Positions 7,644-14,449 are shown, counted from the first letter of the stretch. The stretch: DNA of 23,948 bases from JAPHSX01 sp039714395 (GCA_039714395.1 JBDLJH010000030.1:1-23948), one strand, 5' to 3'. The notes: generated from the sequence alone by a model not told the origin. Translations and numbers: made by a program.

Positions 7644-8351
7644 CTAGAACCAGGCACGGATACCGGCGACGAACTGTACATCGTCCGTCTCCTCACCATG
7701 TGTCCTGGCATAGTCGGCGGTATTGCCATACTTACTCCACCCGTTCACACCAATGTAGGGGGTAAACTCCCGGCGTAATTCGTAACCCAAACGCAGGCCG
7801 AACTCCGCGTTGGATAAACCGGAGCCGGTTCCCGTTGCCTCATCATCTTTTGCATGGAAACTGATCTCTAATTCCGGTGATAGCACCAGCCTTTGCGTGA
7901 TCATGTATTCATACTCGACCTGCAAGCTGGCACCTACCTGATCGGATTCCCCGAAAAACAGACTGGCATCCACCTCAAAGAGATAAGGCGCAAGTCCACT
8001 CACACCGACGGCAAACCAGTCGCGTTCCGGCACCGGCTTAAGGTCACGACGCCACCCGGCCTGAAAGTCCCAGAAGGGAGAAATCGCACGGCTGTAGAGC
8101 AACTGTAGTTCCGCCTCCTCGGTTTCACCAGCAACCCGCTCGCCTTCGCTTTTAAACCATAATTTATTCAGGTCTTTTCCAATCCAGGCATCCACCTCCC
8201 AGACGACAGGGTTATCTCCTTCTGCGTCTCTCACCTCTAGCCGGTCAATCGTCACCTTACCCACCAACGGATCATCATCCATACCCATGCCGCCCGCCGA
8301 GGCAACGCCTGTGATCGATAACGCCATCATCGTACTGACAAACTTTTTCAT
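7644..8351 (-). CDS. copB: Copper resistance protein B (outer-membrane)
   Basis: This is a 235-aa protein with signal peptide MKKFVSTMMALSITGVASA. The remainder matches the CopB/PcoB core: VDAWIGKDLNKLWFKSEGER, AELQLLYSRAISPFWDFQAGWRRDL, FEVDASLFFGE, the YEYMITQRLVLSPELE strand pairs and a C-terminal aromatic end (AGIRAWF) typical of outer-membrane beta-barrels. I chose the ATG at 8351 (AAGGAG upstream) over an earlier in-frame start. It begins 14 nt after the copA oxidase stop, the classic copAB order. Many CopB proteins have a long Met/His-rich N-terminal region; here it is reduced to GGMGMDDD, and the neighbouring Met-rich repeat protein may supply that function (inference). CopB is thought to bind or sequester copper at the outer membrane. 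Confidence 0.93.
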   Translation of the reverse strand: MKKFVSTMMALSITGVASAGGMGMDDDPLVGKVTIDRLEVRDAEGDNPVVWEVDAWIGKDLNKLWFKSEGERVAGETEEAELQLLYSRAISPFWDFQAGWRRDLKPVPERDWFAVGVSGLAPYLFEVDASLFFGESDQVGASLQVEYEYMITQRLVLSPELEISFHAKDDEATGTGSGLSNAEFGLRLGYELRREFTPYIGVNGWSKYGNTADYARTHGEETDDVQFVAGIRAWF

Positions 8352-8365
8352 TATTAATCTCCTTC

Positions 8366-10348
8366 TCAACTGACGATGACCGTACGGAACATGCCGAGCA
8401 TGTGGTACAGCAAGTGGCAGTGGAATGCCCAGCCCCCCTCGGCATCCACATTAACGCGGAAGCTGATACGCGAGCCGGGTTGAACCACGATGGTGTGTTT
8501 GCGCGGCAGGGCGTTATTGTCGCCCGTCTCCAGGTCGCTCCACATGCCATGCAGGTGCATCGGGTGGTTCATCATGGTGTCGTTAACGAAGGTGATACGC
8601 AGCCGCTCCCCCATTCGGAAACGTAAAGGCTCGGCTTCTGAATGTTTCACCCCGTTGATCGACCACATATAGCGGCCCATATTGCCAGTGAGATGAAGTT
8701 CGAGTTCGCGATCTGGCTCACGGTCATGTGCCGTGGAATGAAGGTTGCGCAGATCCGCATAGGTCAGCACGCGCCGGCCATTGTTGCGCAGACCCACACC
8801 AGGATCATCCAGTCTATACTGCGCACCATCGGCCCGCATATCGACATGGGGGCCATACTCCGTCTCCGCATGCTTAACTGGCCCGGCGGTAAAATCAGAC
8901 GGATTAGGTTTTACCTGCGTCATGGCCATCACCGAACCGGCAGCCATTTGGTGCCCGGCATGATCCATTGCCGGCATCATCGGGCTGTCTGACATCTGGT
9001 GTTGAGAATGATCCATCCCTGACATCATTGGGGGACTCGGCATCTGATGTTGCGAGTGATCCATACTAGCCATTACCTGACTATCTGGCATCTGGTGCTG
9101 CGAGTGATCCATGCCCGCCATCACCTGACCATCCGGCATCTGATGCTGCGAGTGATCCATCGCCGCCATGTCGTGACCGCCATGATCCATCATTCCCATC
9201 CCCATATCGTTGTGGGAGAGACTAGGCACCGAATCGAGCGGTGGCACATCGGCGCGGAGTGAGGCATCAGGGGTCAGGGTGCCACGGGCATAACCGGAGC
9301 GAGCAATATCCTGGGCGAAGATCGTATAGGCACGCTCATCGGCAGGCTCTACAATCACATCGTAGGTCTCTGCCACGCCAATGCGAAACTCATCGACACT
9401 CACCGGTTTGACGTACTGCCCATCCGCGGCGACCACGGTCATCTTAAGGCCGGGAATACGCACATCGAAAAAGGTCATGGCCGAGCCATTGATAAAGCGC
9501 AGGCGTACTTTCTCCCCCTTCTCAAACAGTCCCATCCAGCCATCACCTGGCGTTTGACCATTCATCAAATAGGTATAGGTGTAACCAGTCACATCGGAGA
9601 GGTCGCGCTGACTCATGCGCATCTGGTTCCACATACTTCTGTCGTTCCAGGTCGCCGCCAGCCCCTTTTTTTCTACATCGTTCATCAGGTCGGCATGGGT
9701 ACGCTCACTGAAGTTGTAATAGTGGCTGAGCTTCTTCAGTTTTCTGTAGACATTAACCGGGTTCTCATCGGTCCAGTCGGAGAGCATCACCACATAGTCG
9801 CGATCATAGGTAAACGGTTCGGGCTCTTTGGGATCAATAACGATAGGGCCATAGAGCCCCGTCTGTTCCTGAAACCCGGAGTGACTGTGATACCAGTAGG
9901 TACCGCTCTGCACCACCGGAAACTCATAGCTAAAGGTCTCGCCGGGTGCAATACCGTTAAAGTTGGTGGCAATACCCGGCACCCCATCCATCGCACTGGG
10001 CAGGATCAATCCATGCCAATGAATGGAGCTGGTCTCGGGCAGGGTATTGGTAACGTTTAAGGTGACCGTTTCCCCCTCTCGCCAACGCAAGAGAGGCGCG
10101 GGCAGTGAATCATTGACCGTCGTTGCGATTCTTTTGCTACCCGTAAAGTTCACCACCTGGTGGCCAATATTCAGGTCAAAGCGGGTGCCACGCAGGGTCT
10201 GCATGCCTTGTGGTTGATGGGTAGCGGCCAGTAGCGAGCCGGAACCCAGGCCCAGTCCGGCCATGGCCCCGCCCAGGCTCAGGCCTTGTACAAATCGGCG
10301 ACGCGTCAGCGACACGCCCTCTTTTAAATCAGGGTTGTTATTACTCAT
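8366..10348 (-). CDS. copA: Multicopper oxidase CopA (PcoA-type), Tat-exported
   Basis: This is a 660-aa periplasmic cuprous oxidase/copper-binding protein. The N-terminus carries a twin-arginine signal (TRRRFVQG, residues 15-22) ending near residue 42. The four copper motifs of the cupredoxin family are present: HWHG (110-113), HSHSG (154-158), HPMHLHG (595-601) and HCHLLYHMLGM (643-653, with type 1 Cys644). Between the second and third cupredoxin domains is a Met/His-rich insert of five 16-residue units of type MDHSQHQM plus eight residues. The ATG at 10348 gives the best spacing to AGAGGA; an in-frame TTG three codons upstream is too close to it. It should oxidise Cu(I) to the less toxic Cu(II) and bind extra copper in the periplasm. 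The name is shared with the unrelated ATPase at 3409. Confidence 0.96.
   Translation of the reverse strand: MSNNNPDLKEGVSLTRRRFVQGLSLGGAMAGLGLGSGSLLAATHQPQGMQTLRGTRFDLNIGHQVVNFTGSKRIATTVNDSLPAPLLRWREGETVTLNVTNTLPETSSIHWHGLILPSAMDGVPGIATNFNGIAPGETFSYEFPVVQSGTYWYHSHSGFQEQTGLYGPIVIDPKEPEPFTYDRDYVVMLSDWTDENPVNVYRKLKKLSHYYNFSERTHADLMNDVEKKGLAATWNDRSMWNQMRMSQRDLSDVTGYTYTYLMNGQTPGDGWMGLFEKGEKVRLRFINGSAMTFFDVRIPGLKMTVVAADGQYVKPVSVDEFRIGVAETYDVIVEPADERAYTIFAQDIARSGYARGTLTPDASLRADVPPLDSVPSLSHNDMGMGMMDHGGHDMAAMDHSQHQMPDGQVMAGMDHSQHQMPDSQVMASMDHSQHQMPSPPMMSGMDHSQHQMSDSPMMPAMDHAGHQMAAGSVMAMTQVKPNPSDFTAGPVKHAETEYGPHVDMRADGAQYRLDDPGVGLRNNGRRVLTYADLRNLHSTAHDREPDRELELHLTGNMGRYMWSINGVKHSEAEPLRFRMGERLRITFVNDTMMNHPMHLHGMWSDLETGDNNALPRKHTIVVQPGSRISFRVNVDAEGGWAFHCHLLYHMLGMFRTVIVS
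8938..9175. repeat. In-frame 48-bp repeat encoding the Met/His-rich insert of the multicopper oxidase
   Basis: Five copies have an exact 48-bp period; the same 7-base core recurs at 8962, 9010, 9058, 9106 and 9154. Each encodes 16 residues of the form MDHxxHQM followed by about eight variable residues. The sequence is diverged between copies, so it is not a very recent expansion. Confidence 0.85.
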
Positions 10349-10369
10349 TAGGCACAATTCCTCTGCACA

Positions 10370-10392
10370 TCAGGCGCAACTGTTGCGTCTGA
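10370..10392. promoter_or_regulatory. Imperfect dyad before the multicopper oxidase gene
   Basis: Eleven-base arms (TCAGGCGCAAC / GTTGCGTCTGA) flank one central T, with a single G-T position. It lies 22 nt upstream of the oxidase ATG and could be an operator or leader hairpin. A second stem, GATCTCT / AGAGATC, sits at 10420-10440. Neither matches a copper operator that I can name. Confidence 0.4.
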
Positions 10393-10451
10393 CGATGGTT
10401 TAACAGGTGTGTTGGGGGTGATCTCTTTTGCTCAGAGATCGGTGCAGAGAT

Positions 10452-10829
10452 TTAGACCCTGGGAGGGCGATAGAGGGAGGGTGCATGCTGGCTAATAAAG
10501 CCATCACTGGATGGGTGCGGGCCCGAGATGAGAGTGGGAGTGATATTTATTGTAGTGACTGGGATTAGTCCGACAACACAGCTTGAGCAGTGACTGGAAG
10601 CCCCCGCATGACTCGTACAATCGTCATCCATCTTGTTTTGCTGACAGTAGTCGTGACTCATTTGATTAGCGGGTACGCTATTTTGATCGCCCTGACTCTC
10701 CATCATCTGATGCATACCCATACCTTGCGAAGGGGTATCCAGCACAGCCGCTACCGCACCCTGCAGGGGAGAAAACCCTAACACTAGTGCGAGTATTGCC
10801 GCGAGTAGCTTGTCAGATAGTGAACGCAT
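10452..10829 (-). CDS. CopL-like small secreted Cys/His-rich protein
   Basis: This is a 125-aa protein with a hydrophobic signal (residues 8-28, ending VAA). A Met/His/Gln-rich stretch (GMGMHQMMESQG) comes next, then Cys62, Cys71 and the CSSC pair at 81-84 with nearby His, and a C-terminal SLYRPPRV. It directly precedes the copA-copB pair on the same strand, 103 nt away. That is the position and layout of CopL-type metal-binding regulatory proteins, which are needed for copper-inducible cop expression in some bacteria. I infer the same role. No clear Shine-Dalgarno is seen before the ATG. The protein is a distant look-alike of the one at 268-618. Confidence 0.65.
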   Translation of the reverse strand: MRSLSDKLLAAILALVLGFSPLQGAVAAVLDTPSQGMGMHQMMESQGDQNSVPANQMSHDYCQQNKMDDDCTSHAGASSHCSSCVVGLIPVTTINITPTLISGPHPSSDGFISQHAPSLYRPPRV

Positions 10830-10890
10830 AAGAATGATATTAAAGTGTTATGCCCAATTTTCAATCGTTTTCTATTAGTCCAAGGGATTT

Positions 10891-10908
10891 AAGATAAGTT
10901 CAAGATAA
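10891..10908. promoter_or_regulatory. Direct repeat with 11-bp period, possible response-regulator site
   Basis: AAGATAA occurs at 10891-10897 and again at 10902-10908, one helical turn apart, about 60-80 bp upstream of the CopL-like gene. Tandem half-sites with this spacing are typical of OmpR-family regulators such as CopR/CusR. The half-site itself is not one that I recognise, so this is tentative. Confidence 0.3.
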
Positions 10909-10960
10909 CCTTATCCAATTATGTCGAGGGGCTATAGCCCTCTCAATATCTGTTATTGGG

Positions 10961-11023
10961 GACAACAGACAACAGACAACAGACAACAGACAACAGACAA
11001 CAGACAACAGACAACAGACAACA
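10961..11023. repeat. Nine-copy heptanucleotide tandem repeat
   Basis: The unit GACAACA is repeated nine times without a mismatch. The period is not a multiple of three and the array is intergenic, between a possible gene remnant and the promoter region of the copper cluster. Perfect identity suggests active slippage or recent expansion. Confidence 0.9.
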
Positions 11024-11025
11024 TA

Positions 11026-11163
11026 TTAATTATGGCTTAATGTCTTCCCGACACCGGCCCCCCTAAAATCCTTCACTTCCTTCTCTGAGAATGCCTCATA
11101 CGTGACCAAAGGCGACGTTAGTAGCTGCACCTGCAACTTGCGCTGTTTAGCCAGAACCGGATA
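11026..11163 (-). pseudogene. Possible 3' fragment of a degraded gene
   Basis: An open minus-strand frame of 45 codons without an ATG reads as a plausible protein end (AKQRKLQVQLL, then TYEAFSEKEVKDFRGAGVGK, then TLSHN and stop). A different frame just upstream also reads like coding sequence (VFVEQCREVTDIRFWL), as if one base had been lost near 11150. I do not recognise the family. Chance openness cannot be excluded. Confidence 0.25.
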
Positions 11164-11284
11164 TCAGTTACTTCACGACATTGTTCTACGAACACAATAA
11201 CCAAGAGCTAATCTCAAAAAATGCGACACAACTGAAAAGTACATAATCTGCATTGACGTAAGAGTCTACAATTAGTTGTACAGA

Positions 11285-11635
11285 TTATAGTTTTACGCCA
11301 TAGTGATTCAAAATAGATAACATACAAAAATAACAGAAAACAGTAATCCCTATTGAGATACTGATACTAATGTAGAAATTCAAACCCTGCTTTAACAAAA
11401 CAGGTAAAGAAACGAATAATGCTAATGATGGCAATACAAGCCAAAACACACTTAACGACAGCGAACTAATCTTCGAAACATCTTTCGTGTCGATGTAGAG
11501 CCAGAACATGGCAAGCACTGATACCAAGGGGATAGATGCCAAAACAGCTCCCATCAGAGAGCTTCTTTTAGCAACCTCCGAAATAACAACAATCAAAATG
11601 GTCGTGATTACAACCTTCACTAGATAGTAAGTCAT
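11285..11635 (-). CDS. DUF3147-like small membrane protein
   Basis: This is a 116-aa protein with four predicted transmembrane helices (about residues 4-20, 26-44, 58-76 and 86-108) and very little soluble sequence. The start MTYYLVKVVITTILIVVISE and the segment KRSSLMGAVLASIPLVSVLAMFWLYIDT match my memory of the DUF3147 family. I chose the ATG at 11635 because GAGGGGG lies just upstream. It lies downstream of the intrinsic terminator that ends the HupE operon, so it probably has its own promoter or depends on read-through. Function is unknown; homologues occur beside metal-efflux genes. Confidence 0.75.
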   Translation of the reverse strand: MTYYLVKVVITTILIVVISEVAKRSSLMGAVLASIPLVSVLAMFWLYIDTKDVSKISSLSLSVFWLVLPSLALFVSLPVLLKQGLNFYISISISIGITVFCYFCMLSILNHYGVKL

Positions 11636-11685
11636 AGAGCCCCCTCTATGTATGGCAACATTATACGCCGAAATCACCAGGCATT

Positions 11686-11730
11686 AAAAAAAGCCAGCAT
11701 GACCTTCGTTGAGCCAAGGACATGCCGACT
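11686..11730 (-). terminator. Rho-independent terminator of the HupE/DUF6488 operon
   Basis: In the minus-strand RNA, AGUCGGCAUG pairs with CAUGCUGGCU (two G-U pairs), with an inner CCUU/AAGG stem and a 9-nt loop. Seven U residues follow immediately. It lies about 40 nt after the DUF6488 stop. Confidence 0.85.
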
Positions 11731-11769
11731 TTAATTTTCTGAGTGAGTTATCTTTGTGCCGTGATGTAC

Positions 11770-12120
11770 TCAATTACCAGTATAATTTGCGGCAATATAT
11801 TCTCCACTCAGCGACATGAACACATAAAGCTTTTGTTTGGCCGGGTCAGTAACTTTATCGTTAACGAAGGTTACGACCCATTCGGTGCGACCATTAAAAT
11901 CCTTCTTTTCAGATGAATTTGCTGTTGTTGATGACCAGCTTTTGTCAATTTTACCTCCTGCAATGAGTGAGGCAACCGCCATTGCGGCACTTTTCTCTGC
12001 TGTTCCTTTGTTTACAGGAGCTTGGGCATGACTGTGTCCATGATCATGTCCTCCTCCCGCCATGACTGGTGCCCCAAAAAGTAGTGATGACAATACTAGT
12101 GTTGTTACTATGGTTTTCAT
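11770..12120 (-). CDS. DUF6488-like periplasmic protein with His-rich N-terminus
   Basis: This is a 116-aa protein with a signal peptide (MKTIVTTLVLSSLLFGAPVMA). The mature N-terminus begins GGGHDHGHSHAQA, an obvious metal-binding His cluster. The remaining 80 residues form a small alpha/beta domain (SWSSTTANSSEKKDFNGRTEWVV, KQKLYVFMSLSGEYIAANYTGN) that resembles the DUF6488 family. CTGGAG precedes the ATG. It is the last gene of the operon, 17 nt after the His-rich lipoprotein gene, and is followed by an intrinsic terminator. A role in binding periplasmic Cu, Zn or Ni is inferred from the His run. Confidence 0.8.
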   Translation of the reverse strand: MKTIVTTLVLSSLLFGAPVMAGGGHDHGHSHAQAPVNKGTAEKSAAMAVASLIAGGKIDKSWSSTTANSSEKKDFNGRTEWVVTFVNDKVTDPAKQKLYVFMSLSGEYIAANYTGN

Positions 12121-12137
12121 ACGATTTCTCCAGTAAT

Positions 12138-12266
12138 TTAGTCTAACGAATCATGTTTGCTTGGCGCGTGGTTGTGCGAGCCATCATTGTGTGAGTGCCC
12201 ATGTTCTGAGCACCCCATTACCATTAGGAGGAAACCACCTAATAGAAATAACTGAATCTTCTGCAT
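12138..12266 (-). CDS. 42-residue His-rich lipoprotein
   Basis: This is a very short gene with a near-perfect AAGGAGGT site 7 nt before the ATG. The translation has a classic lipoprotein signal (MQKIQLFLLGGFLLMVMGC, Cys19 lipidated). A 23-residue mature peptide follows with six His (EHGHSHNDGSHNHAP, KHDSLD). It sits 17 nt from the gene on each side, fitting the operon exactly. It is probably a membrane-tethered metal-binding peptide in the periplasm, similar in spirit to the His-rich N-terminus of the next gene. Genes of this size are easily missed by automatic callers. Function is inferred from composition only. Confidence 0.75.
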   Translation of the reverse strand: MQKIQLFLLGGFLLMVMGCSEHGHSHNDGSHNHAPSKHDSLD

Positions 12267-12283
12267 TAAAGTTACCTCCTTAA

Positions 12284-13426
12284 TTAAAGACTATCGTGCA
12301 CAGGTTCATTCATGATGGGGGTTTCTCCTTGTTCTTCTTGAGGGGAGTCACTTCCTATGTCTGTGCGCAGGTATTCACCTTTCAACCGCAAGGTTATAGT
12401 AACTGGGGATGAATTATTATTTTTCCAGTACCAGCCATGCGTTCCGTCGAATGTCGCGACTAGAACGCCATTTTCCTGACTGCTAGTCGCTTTTTTAAAG
12501 GTAGTGAAACCACCCGTTTTGTCTCCAGTACGTTCGCCATGAAAGTCGAAGAACAAGGCTTCTTTGTCAGTGGTCCACGAAAAATCAAGCGTAGAACCTT
12601 CTGCGAGCAGTAGTTTATATTCTTTATCTCCTCGGGGTGGAATGGTTATAGTGATAATATCTTTCCAATCCATTTTTTGAGTAACATCAAGTTCCCCCAC
12701 TGATTTCTGCTCTGAACTGCTAGTTAACTCCTCTGCATTAGCCGTATGCTCATAACCATGCATCTGCATAAGAAACAGATATGCACCTGCCACAATCAGG
12801 AAGGTATTGGCTGCTTTACTAAAGCTCTTAAAGACATGACTATTTCTAAAGGCGGCTATAAGAGCGAGCATCACAGCTAACGCACTAATTTGTCCGATTT
12901 CGATGCCTACGTTGAATGAGATAATATTCATCAACAAGTCATCTTCACTCAATGGTAGCTGTTGTAATCGCGTTGATAAGCCGAGGCCATGTATTAAACC
13001 AAGGCTAAATATCATCGCCATCATATTAGGTGCTTTGACGTTAAACCACTTCTTGAAACCGTCAAGATTATGAAAGGCGATATAACACACGCTCAAAGCA
13101 ATAACAGCATCAACAAGGAAATAGTTAACCTGAATTGCATTAAAAGTAGCGATAATAAGGGTAATACTGTGCCCTATAGTGAATGCAGTGATGTATTTAA
13201 CAATATCCTTAAAGCGTGTGAGGAAAAAGATAATGCCAAATACAAATGCTAAGTGGTCATAGCCAGATAGCATGTGGGTAGCACCGATCCAAATGTAACG
13301 TAGATTTCCGCCCTCAATGATGGTTTGTTTTTCAGCTTCGGACATGCCATGCCCAAAGGCATAGCTAGCGAAAAATGCAATCATGAACGCTAAAATCCAT
13401 CGCGATCGTTTAACAACAGTAAACAT
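12284..13426 (-). CDS. HupE/UreJ-family permease fused to a C-terminal soluble domain
   Basis: This is a 380-aa protein. Residues 1-225 are a HupE/UreJ_2 membrane domain with a signal-like first helix, HGM at 26-28, the motif HMLSGYDHLAF (51-61), FTIGHSITL (82-90) and GLIHGLGLS (143-151). Members of this family are linked to Ni, Co or Cu movement. Residues about 250-355 form a separate beta-rich domain (ITITIPPRGDKEYKLLLAEG, DFSWTTD, TFDGTHGWYWKNNN, PVTITLRLKGEY). It resembles the C-terminal domain of small single-helix anchor proteins found in heavy-metal efflux clusters. I chose the ATG at 13426 (GAGGT upstream) over an in-frame TTG five codons earlier. It probably takes up or exports a divalent metal; the direction and metal are not evident. 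Confidence 0.8.
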   Translation of the reverse strand: MFTVVKRSRWILAFMIAFFASYAFGHGMSEAEKQTIIEGGNLRYIWIGATHMLSGYDHLAFVFGIIFFLTRFKDIVKYITAFTIGHSITLIIATFNAIQVNYFLVDAVIALSVCYIAFHNLDGFKKWFNVKAPNMMAMIFSLGLIHGLGLSTRLQQLPLSEDDLLMNIISFNVGIEIGQISALAVMLALIAAFRNSHVFKSFSKAANTFLIVAGAYLFLMQMHGYEHTANAEELTSSSEQKSVGELDVTQKMDWKDIITITIPPRGDKEYKLLLAEGSTLDFSWTTDKEALFFDFHGERTGDKTGGFTTFKKATSSQENGVLVATFDGTHGWYWKNNNSSPVTITLRLKGEYLRTDIGSDSPQEEQGETPIMNEPVHDSL

Positions 13427-13532
13427 AAATACCTCGATCAAGATTATTTAAGGCGAGACAATACGCCCTAAAAATAAATAGAGTTTTCTGTAGCAGTGAT
13501 ACTACAGATATCAGGTCTATCAAAAATAATGT

Positions 13533-13949
13533 TTACGAGAGTCGCGGAGGGGCGCGGGGATTGTCTGTTGATCGGCTAAAATAGCTTAATTTGGTGTTTA
13601 TGAGGCCTGATATTTCAATCCGGGCTTGCAGAAATAGCTGCGAAGGAACTGGTATATGGGTACTAACTACGGCAGAAGGAGTCTTCTGCTTTTCAACCTT
13701 AGGGACACTATAGTCATAACTAAAGTCTAAGACGTTCGAATGATTTTCTTGGTGTGAAGAATCAATAACTGCAACATCTTGGATACTTAAGTTGTGGGCA
13801 TGAGCTTCTAGCTGATGTTGATGATCAGTCCCATCGTGGTCGTGCTGCTCGGCCAAGTGAATATGCACAGCTGTCCACTGCATTGAAAGAAATGCAGTGA
13901 CGAGCAGCAATAGCAGCACGTAATTTGACCAGGATTGATTTGTTCTCAT
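13533..13949 (-). CDS. His-rich small exported protein
   Basis: This is a 138-aa protein with one N-terminal hydrophobic segment (residues about 9-26). A His/Asp-rich stretch follows (HIHLAEQHDHDGTDHQHQLEAHAH), then a less ordered region and the C-terminal tail NPRAPPRLS. The tail recalls the YRPPR ends of the two other small exported proteins in this window. It is the first gene of the HupE operon, 106 nt upstream of hupE, and is preceded by an AT-rich promoter region. Two starts are possible, ATG at 13949 or GTG at 13955; neither has a clear Shine-Dalgarno. A periplasmic metal-binding role is inferred; no named family is recognised. Confidence 0.65.
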   Translation of the reverse strand: MRTNQSWSNYVLLLLLVTAFLSMQWTAVHIHLAEQHDHDGTDHQHQLEAHAHNLSIQDVAVIDSSHQENHSNVLDFSYDYSVPKVEKQKTPSAVVSTHIPVPSQLFLQARIEISGLINTKLSYFSRSTDNPRAPPRLS

Positions 13950-14201
13950 TTTCACAGGCCGATATTAACAAGTAATACTCAATACTGTGAAGCCCTTTTT
14001 CATAGCAGTAAGCCTGCTTTGGCCATGAACTTCATTAAAAGGAACGAATACTTATAGTTTTCAGAGGCTTAACTATTGTTAAATGGTACTGCTACCTGCC
14101 ACTTGGGTGAAGCATCTAACCCTGGTGAAAAGACACAAACAAAGTCTGCTATAGGGTGGTAGTGCGGTCATAATAGCCTTACAAGTAAGTAGTCTGCTTC
14201 T

Positions 14202-14368
14202 GGCCCAGACTGTGTGAAAACTCAGATTTGTAAATACAGCATGCGCTCTCACATGAAATCTGAGGAAAATGACGTAGTCAAACCACATTTCATGAACGAC
14301 AGAGCGGAATAATTAGGGCGTTTTTAGTCAATTTCGATTTACTAAATAGTTTTCACACAGTCTGGGCC
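14202..14368. mobile_element. MITE-like element or IS remnant with 21-bp terminal inverted repeats
   Basis: The ends 14202-14222 (beginning GGCCCAGACTGTGTG) and 14348-14368 are perfect inverted copies over 21 bp. Similarity continues inward over about 11 more bases with one gap (ATTTGTAAAT versus ATTTAGTAAAT). The interior is only 125 bp and AT-rich, with no transposase. An internal pair CTCAGATTT/AAATCTGAG lies at 14221-14229 and 14256-14264. No clear target-site duplication is visible. This fits a non-autonomous element mobilised by a transposase elsewhere. Confidence 0.65.
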
Positions 14369-14428
14369 GTTTGCAGGCATTGTCAGCAAGAAAAGTCACT
14401 TTACCCTATCAATTTTCTAGGTTATGAA

Positions 14429-14449
14429 TGATAGCTCTTCAAGCTATCA
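14429..14449. repeat. Hairpin repeat, right copy
   Basis: Arms TGATAGCT and AGCTATCA flank a 5-nt loop. It matches the hairpin at 1-21 in 18 of 21 positions and the same orientation. It lies about 200 bp from the end of the recombinase gene. Confidence 0.55.

Larger units (their letters stand above)
10830..11284. other. Intergenic region with operator-like repeats, a heptamer array and a possible gene remnant
   Basis: This 455-bp stretch has no intact gene. It should hold the promoter of the minus-strand copper cluster. Seen in it are a direct repeat AAGATAA at 10891 and 10902, a nine-copy 7-bp array at 10961-11023, an open minus-strand fragment at 11026-11163, and an inverted pair ATAATCTG/CAGATTAT (11243-11250 and 11281-11288) that overlaps the end of the DUF3147 gene. 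Confidence 0.55.

Noticed and set aside
9554..10060. 168-codon plus-strand ORF inside the multicopper oxidase
   Set aside because: It is a shadow frame opposite the conserved cupredoxin motifs of the oxidase.
10961..11023. CRISPR array
   Set aside because: It is a continuous 7-bp tandem repeat with no spacers.
14079..14288. 69-codon minus-strand ORF
   Set aside because: It runs across the left terminal repeat of the MITE-like element and has no protein-like features.
14429..14449. Integron attC site
   Set aside because: It is a short simple hairpin without the conserved R/L box sequences, and the nearby recombinase lacks evident IntI features.
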